DNA of 5,186 bases from Sutterella sp. GTDB taxonomy: Bacteria; Pseudomonadota; Gammaproteobacteria; Burkholderiales; Burkholderiaceae_F. Shown here in pieces: positions 1-5,186 of the stretch; within the stretch, counting starts at the first letter, position 1; each line of letters begins with the position of its first letter. The stretch spans positions 1 through 5,186 of the forward strand of contig DXSO01000129.1 in the NCBI GenBank assembly GCA_019410445.1. The letters run 5' to 3'. Below the pieces are notes generated by a model. The model was given only the letters and a program-made list of their open reading frames with translations. It was not told the DNA's origin and did no database searches. The translations under genes and the position numbers were made by a program.

Positions 1-110
1 CTTTAATAAAATTAGCCGGCTAAAAATTTCATGTTTTATTTTATAAAAATTATTTTTTCTCATAAAAACATAATATATAAACTATTAAAACTAAATTCTT
101 TTTAGTAGTG
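1..110 (+). promoter_or_regulatory. AT-rich upstream region, probable promoter of the autotransporter
   Basis: The first 100 bases contain only about 15 G or C, against roughly half in the gene body. The stretch has long T and A runs (31-60) and -10-like hexamers, such as TATAAA at 76-81 with an all-T hexamer at 53-58 placed 17 bases upstream. No good TTGACA box is visible, so I cannot fix the promoter exactly. AT-rich DNA in front of a surface-protein gene is the kind of place where H-NS-type silencers act in proteobacteria; that is inference. No coding sequence is seen here on either strand. Confidence 0.4.
12..23. repeat. 12-bp perfect palindrome TTAGCCGGCTAA
   Basis: The sequence equals its own reverse complement and is the only GC-containing island in the AT-rich leader. 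It has no spacer, so it is a poor hairpin (4-bp stem around CCGG). It is better suited to binding a dimeric regulator, or is the remains of an upstream gene's terminator, since an A/T-rich tract follows. A 7-bp inverted repeat (5-11 with 34-40) flanks it, which in such AT-rich DNA may be chance. Confidence 0.4.
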
Positions 111-131
111 AGTTTGATGGGTATCAAGGAA

Positions 132-149
132 AAAGGAGGTGAATCAGCC
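132..149 (+). promoter_or_regulatory. Extended Shine-Dalgarno / anti-16S 3'-end sequence
   Basis: AAAGGAGGTGAATCAGCC matches the complement of the 16S rRNA 3' end (AAAGGAGGTGATCCAGCC in many proteobacteria) at 16 of 18 positions, including an uninterrupted 11-base core. This is far longer than a normal ribosome binding site. It lies 60 bases before the autotransporter ATG, too far to serve it directly, but 11 bases (counted from GGAGG) before an ATG at 151. It may drive a leader peptide, act as a ribosome standby site, or stabilise the mRNA. Confidence 0.55.
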
Positions 150-150
150 T

Positions 151-300
151 ATGATGATCGAGAAATTCCAAGCGTTTTGCTTGAGAATATTTTGCGAGGA
201 AGGGTGTTATGAATCGCATTTTCAAAACGTTATGGAACTGTATGCGTCAAGAGCATGTGGTTACGAACGAGGCACACGCCAATCGAGGGAAACAGGCTAG
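151..300 (+). CDS. Possible leader peptide, 49 codons, overlapping the autotransporter start
   Basis: This is an unrecognised small frame, beginning MMIEKFQAFCLRIF and ending at TAG 298-300. It is supported mainly by the strong ribosome binding sequence at 132-142; two adjacent ATGs (151, 154) could start it. Four cysteines and a short hydrophobic/amphipathic N-terminal part are visible. There is no signal peptide and no domain that I know. From position 209 on, it shares bases with the autotransporter in another frame, so its C-terminal half (Arg- and Glu-rich) is dictated by that gene and is unlikely to be under its own selection. Ribosomes translating it would run across the autotransporter ribosome binding site and ATG, so it could modulate that gene's expression. 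It could equally be a chance frame. Confidence 0.27.
   Translation: MMIEKFQAFCLRIFCEEGCYESHFQNVMELYASRACGYERGTRQSRETG
196..204 (+). promoter_or_regulatory. Ribosome binding site of the autotransporter
   Basis: GAGGAAGGG lies four bases before the ATG at 209. It supports that start over the in-window ATG at 411, which belongs to another frame upstream of the G tract and has no comparable site. Confidence 0.7.
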
Positions 301-361
301 ATCCGTAGTGTCTGTTGCTGTTGCTGGAGCCTTGTCTTTATGTGGTTTGAGTTCAGCCGCT
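209..361 (+). other. Extended signal peptide (ESPR plus Sec signal)
   Basis: Codons 1-31 match the ESPR pattern MN(K/R)I(F/Y)K..WN...VV..E, then a GK/QAR basic stretch. This extension is known only on large type V secreted proteins of Beta- and Gammaproteobacteria, where it slows inner-membrane targeting. The hydrophobic segment SVVSVAVAGALSLCGL follows, with SSAA giving small residues at -3/-1. A Cys sits inside the core (LSLCG), but the residue before it is Leu, so this is not a lipobox. Confidence 0.85.
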
Positions 362-3300
362 GAATTCGAAGGGGTTATTACCAATCAAAATCTGCCGACG
401 GTGACTGTGAATGGATCGACGGAGGCAACGACGAAACTGGTGGTCGGTGACGGAAAGCTGGTGCAGATTCAAACAAACGGCAGTGTTGGAGAACTGCTGC
501 ATCGAGTTGATACCGCACCGGCGGGAACGCTTGAAAGCATTCAGTACATCCTTGGACCATCGTCGGATCTTTCGCATGTTGTCATCACTGGCGTATCGGG
601 GGGGGGGTAATCACTTAAATAAAAGTGTGGACAATTTGCTCCAGATTGCCAAATGGAAAGAAGAATACAAACCGGTGATTGAGAAATTTGAGGCATCCTT
701 TGAGATTCATGATTCAGGATCAAAACTCACATCTTTAGGCGACACTCATATTCAGATCGGGGATGTGAATCGAGAATCGAACCCTTTGGTGATTGGTGTT
801 GTCGGCGGAGATCTTTCCATCAAGACGTCTGTTGAACGGCAGGGAGCCTCACTGGTGCAGATGAGCAGCGGCAACACGTTCGGTGTTGTCGGCGGTTCGG
901 CGATTGTTGATCTGCTTCGTAGCGAGGGCGAAGGAACTTCGGCTCAACTTGACGCGACGCAGGTTCGCATTGATGGATTTGCCAATGCGGGAGGAATCGT
1001 TACCGGAGGACTGGCTGTTGCTTTGAGCGGCAATACGACGGCGTCGAATGTCAACGAATCCACGCGTTTGGTTGTTGACGTAGATGACTCGGCACAGGCC
1101 GGTCAGCTTGACGGGATTGTCGCCGGAGCGCTCGGCGGTGGTCTGGCCGTTGCAATGGGCGGATCAACCGCTTCGGCTGATGCAGGATCGCAGACAACGA
1201 TTGAGGTGAAAAACGGTACTTTGATCGGGCTGGCCGGCGGTGGTGCGGCTGTTGCTGCGGACATAGGGCAGGAGAATATCCCTGGTGGAGCTCTAGTGAT
1301 TTACCCAATTCTTTTTGCGGGTGGTGCAGGGACTGCATCGGCACTGTCCGGAGATGTGTCCGTCAGTCTCGGAGCCGAATCCACGACTCTGGCCGTCACG
1401 GGCGGCGGCATTGCTTTTTCGGATGCGTACGGCAATCACGAAGCCAAAACAAACGCTGGTGTGAAGTCCGTTTCGATGACACTCGACGGTGGTGTGCTGA
1501 CGGCTGAACAGAAGCAGCAGGTTCACAATGCGTTTTACGGGTTAGATTCCGGTGCAGGCAAACCGACATTGGAGAGTTTGCAGGCATTCCTGGGCGGCGT
1601 TTCGGTCGACGGAGTGCATATCGGCACTATGGGCGGGGGAGTGGCGATTGCCCGTGGCTCGTTTGAAGACCCGCAAAATGGTTTTGCCAATGCGCAGAGT
1701 TCCGTTGAATCTGTGTTGATGACTCTCAATGGTGGCTACAACGTTGGCGTATTCGGCGGCGGCGCATCGGTTGGTTGGGACAAAGTATCCGGTTCACAGT
1801 CCGCTGAGGGTCAGATTCAGGCCGTGTCTGAAGTGCAGTCTTCAACGATCGTCGTTAACGGCGGGGAAAACGTGTTGGTGATGGGCGGTGGTCTTTCCTA
1901 TGCAACCGGCACAAACGGTCAGAATACCAACGTCGGTGCTCAGTCTGTCGTGAAAACGTCCAATCTGTTGATTCGGAATGGTTCGGTTGACGGGCTTGTG
2001 GGCGGAGGCATGGCCTGGGACGACACGAATGCAACTGCAGTCAATGCGTCCGTGAGCGCCGAAACTGTCAACATTCTTGTTGAAGGCGGTACGGTTAACA
2101 AGATCAATACGGATCCTTTCCGCAAACTCGGGGAAGTCGGAGAAGAACTTGCCGATGCTTTCGATGACTCCGGCGCGGCCATTGTGGGTGGTGGCATCGC
2201 TCTGGGCGAAGCCGCTGCTTCAGTGGTTGATCAGGTCAATATCAGTGTGACCGGCGGCACTGTTACCGGTAATATCGTTGCCGGCGGTTTGGTTGGTGCT
2301 TCGACCTATGATCCGAATATTTCAACCGTACGAAATGCAAGCGTTCTGTTGTCGAGCAACGCGGTGTTTGAGGGGCAGACGATCGATGCTTCTACGGTGA
2401 CGGAAAAAGCCGAGTTGTTCCTTGACGGTCAGTCGGTTGATCTGGCTGCTGCAACGGTCAAGGGATTTACCGCTCTGAAATCCAGCGGCGTGGCTTCCAT
2501 CGGAAGCGTTGACCTTGCCGGGCGTCAAAATACAAGCTTTGTTGGTTTGTTTGATGTCGACTCGCTCAATAATGAGAACGAGACTCAGGCTTCAGTTGCG
2601 ACGGTCGAGGACGGAGTGTTGGCCGTCCGTGAGAGCAGCGGCAACGTGACCTACGCCGTCAACAACGGTGTTTTGGCATTGGGCAGCAAGGCTGGAGCCA
2701 AAGAGGCTGCCAGAGCAGTCGAACCGTTGGATGCCACATCGATCCTGCTGCTTGCGGGCGACGTTGATTTGAGCGGTCTTGCCATCAATGTCGGTCAAAC
2801 CTCCCAGACGGCTGACGGCGTCACGATTGGGCAAAACGGACTGCTCGTGGCCGATGCCGCCCAGAAGACGACTGTAACGGGTGCTCTGGTTGCCGAGGTG
2901 GACAATGGCATTTACTTTACCGGTGTTGCGACTGACGGAGCCAAGGTTCAGTTTGGCGAAGATGCACTAAACGGGTTTAACGAAGAAAAGTTTATTGTCG
3001 ACAATATTCGATATGAAATTGTCAACAATGCCAATACGTTTACCTTTGATCAGATCAGTGATACGGCTGCGCTCAGAGCTCGAGGTTTGGACGGATTCAG
3101 TAGCGCGGCACTTGATCAGATTGAGTCGCAGACGGATGCCGCTTCTCAGTACATCCAAGAACTGCTCGATGGCAACAATGTAGCCATCGGCGGCGGAGAC
3201 CATCGTCACGCACAACTCAATGCCGCATTCAATTTGGCTGCGGCGGGCGGCGTGCAGACCGCAGGTATTGAAAGTGCTTTGATCGGTCTGGACATAGCGG

Positions 3301-4133
3301 CTAAAAGAGCGTCTCTGACCAATGAATTCCGTGACGGATGGAGTGCTTTTGCTGAATTAACAGGCACTCAGGCTGATATGGGCGGCGATCGTTCCGCGTT
3401 GGAGACTCGCACGCGGTTGGGCGGCATCGCATTCGGCGGGGAGTACACGGTCTCGAATTCGACTTTTGGCATACTCGCCAATATCGGTACCGGTGATGTC
3501 GAGGGGCAGGGTGACAACAATGGAGTCGACAATGATGTTGATTACTACGGTGTCCAAGCCTATGCGGCACATCGTTTCGGAGATTTCAATCTGGTCGGAC
3601 AGATCGGTTGGGTGATGACTAGCAATGACATTGCTCACAGCTCCGGCGACAAGGTGGATCTGGATGCCAATATTTATACCGTTGGGGCACGGGGAGAATG
3701 GGCCTGGTCATTGAGTGAAAACTGGCGAATGGTTCCATATCTGGGGTTGAATTACCTGCATGTGGATACCGATGCCTTCACAACGGCAAAGGGCTTTAAT
3801 GTCGATGACCTTAGCCAAGATCTTCTCAATATGCCCGTCGGTGTTGCTTTCTCTGGAAAGATCGACACGAAGAGCGGTTGGTCGATGAAGCCTGTTGCGG
3901 ACATTGCCTACGTACATACCTTTGGGGATGTCGATGCGCAAAGCAGTACGAAGGTGGGTGATGCCGTGATGTCCACCAATCTGGACGTCTGGACTGAAAG
4001 CGTAGGACGTGTTCGCCTTGGTCTGGAAGCCGCCAAAGACAATATGGCTTTTGGCGTTACCTTGGGAGGTGCTGCCGGCGACAACGACTATCGTGAAATC
4101 TACGGGCAGATTAATGCTAAATATGTGTTCTAA
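209..4133 (+). CDS. Phase-variable ESPR autotransporter adhesin-like protein, frame broken at a poly-G tract (OFF)
   Basis: This is a type Va autotransporter: exported by Sec, with a C-terminal barrel that inserts in the outer membrane and carries the passenger to the surface. The frame from ATG 209 reads to TAA 608-610 (133 codons). The remainder lies in the +1 frame and ends at TAA 4131-4133. Removing one G from the ten at 598-607 fuses them into about 1,307 residues. In that numbering: ESPR 1-31 (MNRIFKTLWN, then VVTNEAHANRGK); hydrophobic core about 32-47; likely signal peptidase cleavage near SSAA (after residue 50 or 51); glycine-rich repetitive passenger to about 700; less repetitive stem to about 960; helical linker about 965-1040 with NLAAAGGVQTAG; barrel about 1044-1307 ending KYVF. 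No cysteine follows the signal peptide. An adhesin or biofilm role is inferred from the architecture; no catalytic triad or RGD was seen. A recent pseudogene or a homopolymer sequencing error are the alternatives to phase variation. Confidence 0.88.
593..2301 (+). repeat. Degenerate passenger repeats with GG/GGG strand motifs
   Basis: About fourteen copies of a short strand motif, hydrophobic pair plus GG or GGG plus alternating small/hydrophobic residues, recur through the passenger: VSGGG at the G tract, then VVGGDLSI, VVGGSAIV, VTGGLAVA, ALGGGLAVA, LAGGGAAVA, FAGGAGTAS, VTGGGIAFS, TMGGGVAIA, VFGGGASVG, VMGGGLSYA, LVGGGMAWD, IVGGGIALG and VAGGLVGAS. Most are preceded by a strand such as SVLMTLNGG or STIVVNGG. 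Spacing is mostly about 85-125 bases, with longer gaps where helical insertions occur. The pattern fits the rungs of a right-handed beta-helix. The DNA copies have diverged, so this is a protein-level repeat, not a recombining DNA repeat. Confidence 0.7.
598..607 (+). repeat. Homopolymeric G10 tract: phase-variation switch
   Basis: Ten consecutive G complete a TCG codon and encode Gly-Gly-Gly, then TAA stops the frame. Nine G gives TCG GGG GGG GGT AAT CAC, which reads straight into the long downstream frame (SGGGNHLNKS). Twelve G does the same with one more Gly. Eight or eleven G run into a TAA at 616-618. So one tract length in three is ON and the sequenced length is OFF. Poly-G tracts of 7-12 inside or before surface-protein genes are a classic slipped-strand contingency device (Neisseria, Campylobacter, Bordetella). 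Confidence 0.85.
3339..4130 (+). other. Autotransporter beta-barrel domain
   Basis: About 264 codons, from WSAFAELTG to the terminal KYVF, show alternating amphipathic strands (FGILANIGTGD, YGVQAYAAHRFGDFNLVGQIG, MVPYLGLNYLHVD, MKPVADIAYVHTFGD). Length, aromatic girdle and C-terminal Phe match the Pfam autotransporter barrel family (PF03797), which is normally 12-stranded and about 260-280 residues. The last-strand signal for BAM recognition (alternating hydrophobics ending in F) is intact. The export domain therefore looks functional despite the upstream frame break. Confidence 0.9.
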
Positions 4134-4190
4134 AGAACGTATGTTTGGTTGTGATCGTCCGTGGACGTGACGTTTTCGGGTATTACAGTG

Positions 4191-4227
4191 AATTGGCCGC
4201 TGAAGCAACTTGCTTTGGCGGCCAATT
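4191..4227 (+). terminator. Long hairpin 3' of the autotransporter, possible terminator or mRNA stabiliser
   Basis: AATTGGCCGC pairs perfectly with GCGGCCAATT over ten bases. The stem can continue through two G-U pairs and four more pairs to a five-base loop (AACTT), about 16 bp in all. It begins about 57 bases after the stop codon. No T run follows (AAGTCAAAAG), so it lacks a key part of an intrinsic terminator. It may protect the 3' end of the mRNA or act with Rho. Confidence 0.5.
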
Positions 4228-4376
4228 AAGTCAAAAGTGTTTGAGAGAAAGGAGGGCATTGTCAGCAAACAGCGTGGGTTTTTATGCCAATTGAATGTTT
4301 AGTGAGATCAGATGAAAATTGCCCGGTCGGGCTGTTCGGCAGATTTCTTAAAAAGTTGATAAAATTAAAAATTTAG
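4228..4376. other. Intergenic stretch with an orphan ribosome-binding-like motif
   Basis: No recognisable gene is present. AAAGGAGGG at 4248-4256 is as good as a real ribosome binding site, but what follows are tiny frames only: TTG 4259 (11 codons, stop 4292-4294) or a rare ATT start at 4258 (14 codons, stop 4300-4302). A separate ATG at 4312 opens a 15-codon frame ending at 4359. GCCCG-GT-CGGGC at 4321-4332 is a small inverted repeat. The stretch ends in a strong terminator, so a short independent RNA is possible, but I see no convincing promoter. Confidence 0.35.
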
Positions 4377-4409
4377 CCGTTCCTGATTGTTAGGGAGCGG
4401 TTTTTGTTT
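4377..4409 (+). terminator. Rho-independent terminator
   Basis: CCGTTCC at 4377-4383 pairs with GGGAGCGG at 4393-4400 (7-8 bp with one or two G-U pairs), with a loop of about eight bases, and is followed by TTTTTGTTT. On the other strand the stem is followed by a T-rich run (complement of AAAATTAAAAATTTA), so it may work in both directions. It separates the autotransporter transcript from potE. Confidence 0.82.
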
Positions 4410-4429
4410 CATAACCCCGTATCTCGGGA

Positions 4430-4439
4430 GCCCGCGGGC
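4430..4439. repeat. GC-rich 10-bp palindrome in the potE leader
   Basis: GCCCGCGGGC is self-complementary. It sits next to CCCG-TATCT-CGGG (4416-4428), and ACCC at 4414-4417 can pair with GGGT at 4440-4443 around it. This compact GC-rich patch lies between the terminator and potE. It might be an operator or a folded leader, but no specific regulator or riboswitch is recognised. Confidence 0.35.
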
Positions 4440-4485
4440 GGGTATTTCTCTAGCCCACAATCGGCTCCACAAGATCGTTCTCTAA

Positions 4486-4492
4486 GACGAGG
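4486..4492 (+). promoter_or_regulatory. Ribosome binding site supporting the GTG start of potE
   Basis: GACGAGG lies five bases before GTG 4498. An in-frame TAA at 4483-4485 rules out any earlier start. The next in-frame ATG (4540) would remove the N-terminal segment that PotE proteins have. Confidence 0.5.
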
Positions 4493-4497
4493 CTCTT

Positions 4498-5186
4498 GTG
4501 TCCGCATCTCAGAAGAAACTGACTTTTGTTGAACTCACCATGGCAACGATTCTCAACATGGTGGGGTCTTCCATTATTCTCATGCCGACAAAACTTGCTG
4601 AAGTCGGCACGATGTCCATCTTTGCCTGGATCGTTACGATCATAGGGTCAACTTCCGTAGCCTACGTTTTTGCGCGGTGCGGTACGCTGTGCCGCAACAA
4701 TGCGTCGGGCTTGGGAGGCTACTCTCAGTACGCATTTGGTCGAAGCGGCAGTTTTCTTGCCAACTACACCTACGGCGTATCCCTTCTCATCGCCAATCTT
4801 TCGATTGCAGTATCCGTCGTGGGGTACGGCGCGATGATATTTGATGCGCAGCTTTCGGCGCTTGAAATCGGCTTTTACTCAATGGCGCTGATATGGCTGT
4901 GCACCGTGATTAATTTCCCGGGCGTGCGAGCAACCGGGCGCGTGAGTCTCTTCTTTGCCTGGTCGCTCATCATCCCGATCCTTTTTTTGTGTACGGCGGG
5001 TTGGTTCTGGTTTTCAGCTGATCGCTTTGTAGCGGCCTGGAATCCCCACAATATGAGCTACTTTGAAGGCATCAGTGCTTCGCTTTCGATGACGCTTTGG
5101 GGCTTTTTGGGGCTTGAAAGCGCTTGTGCTAACGCCGATCGAGTCGACAATCCTGAAAAGACCGTGCCGCGGGCCGTGCTTTGCGC
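4498..5186 (+). CDS. potE: Putrescine/ornithine antiporter PotE (5' part, cut by window end)
   Basis: This inner-membrane transporter of the APC superfamily exchanges putrescine for ornithine, or imports putrescine with protons. From GTG 4498, 229 codons of a protein usually about 440 long are visible, covering roughly the first six of twelve membrane helices. As recalled from E. coli PotE, long blocks are nearly identical: MPTKLAEVGT, ANYTYGVSLLIAN, GWFWFS, WNPHN and MTLWGFLGLESACAN. Trp201 and Glu207, reported as substrate-recognition residues in E. coli, fall at the same numbers here, and Cys61 corresponds to its Cys62. The helix 1 motif reads GSSI rather than the usual GSGI. CadB and AdiC are relatives but match less well. 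The usual partner speF (ornithine decarboxylase) is not upstream; the downstream side is outside the window. The gene is separated from the autotransporter by a terminator, so it is probably transcribed on its own. Confidence 0.92.
   Translation, partial: MSASQKKLTFVELTMATILNMVGSSIILMPTKLAEVGTMSIFAWIVTIIGSTSVAYVFARCGTLCRNNASGLGGYSQYAFGRSGSFLANYTYGVSLLIANLSIAVSVVGYGAMIFDAQLSALEIGFYSMALIWLCTVINFPGVRATGRVSLFFAWSLIIPILFLCTAGWFWFSADRFVAAWNPHNMSYFEGISASLSMTLWGFLGLESACANADRVDNPEKTVPRAVLC

Noticed and set aside
326..346. Lipoprotein signal (LSLCG) in the signal peptide
   Set aside because: A lipobox needs a small residue (Gly/Ala/Ser) just before the Cys; here it is Leu, and the SSAA site after it fits signal peptidase I.
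411..597. ATG 411 as the true start of the 1,240-codon frame
   Set aside because: The stretch before the G tract in that frame is Arg/Trp/Cys-rich and unlike the passenger, has no signal peptide, and is the shadow of the ESPR frame. A protein starting there could not be exported.
2995..3183. 62-codon + strand frame inside the autotransporter
   Set aside because: It is out of frame with the passenger/linker, has no ribosome binding site, and its composition looks like a frame-shifted shadow.
3708..4268. 186-codon frame on the minus strand
   Set aside because: It lies mostly antisense to the well-conserved barrel domain, shows no recognisable domain, and is explained as a shadow of the + strand gene. 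The other minus-strand frames within 353-3638 are rejected for the same reason.
4312..4359. 15-codon frame from ATG 4312
   Set aside because: Only a weak upstream ribosome binding match, and no recognisable peptide; noted only as part of the intergenic stretch.
4314..4365. -10/-35-like hexamers (GAAAAT, TAAAAT, TTGATA) before the terminator
   Set aside because: No pair with acceptable boxes on both sides and correct spacing leads to a plausible transcript; expected by chance in AT-rich DNA.
4540..4542. ATG 4540 as the potE start
   Set aside because: It would remove the 14 N-terminal residues that align with the start of PotE. GTG 4498 has a ribosome binding site and restores the matching numbering (Trp201, Glu207).
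1..5186. tRNA, rRNA, CRISPR arrays, insertion sequences
   Set aside because: No cloverleaf, rRNA block, regularly spaced direct repeats, transposase or terminal inverted repeats were seen. The 16S-like stretch at 132-149 is too short and in the wrong orientation to be an rRNA gene.

Overview
The window comes from a Gram-negative proteobacterium. It carries a type V autotransporter with an extended signal peptide region (ESPR) and, behind it, the start of a putrescine/ornithine antiporter gene (potE). The ESPR, GGG-rich passenger repeats and C-terminal barrel recall autotransporters of gut Burkholderiales such as Sutterellaceae. That placement rests on style, not a search, and is only a guess. 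Both real genes are on the + strand.

Layout. Positions 1-110 are extremely AT-rich (about 15% G+C by eye in the first 100 bases) and probably hold the promoter. At 132-149 there is an unusually long match to the complement of the 16S rRNA 3' end, followed by a 49-codon reading frame (151-300). That frame overlaps the start of the autotransporter, whose own ribosome binding site is at 196-204 and ATG at 209. The autotransporter runs from 209 to 4133, but a run of ten G at 598-607 puts its first 133 codons out of frame with the remaining ~1,170. With nine or twelve G the two parts join into one ~1,307-residue protein: ESPR and signal peptide, a cysteine-free passenger with about fourteen GG/GGG strand motifs, a helical linker, and a 12-strand-type beta-barrel ending in Phe. 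As sequenced, the gene is OFF.

Positions 4134-4497 hold no convincing gene. They contain a long perfect-arm hairpin (4191-4227), a strong ribosome-binding-like motif with only a tiny frame behind it (about 4248-4302), a clear Rho-independent terminator (4377-4409) and a GC-rich palindromic patch. potE begins at a GTG at 4498 and is cut by the window end after 229 codons.

How they work together. The autotransporter looks like a self-contained, phase-variable surface protein locus, insulated by a terminator from the metabolic potE gene. The main point of interest is the poly-G switch, which sits exactly where the first glycine-rich passenger motif is encoded. The second is the unusual 5' leader, with its extended anti-16S sequence and overlapping small frame.
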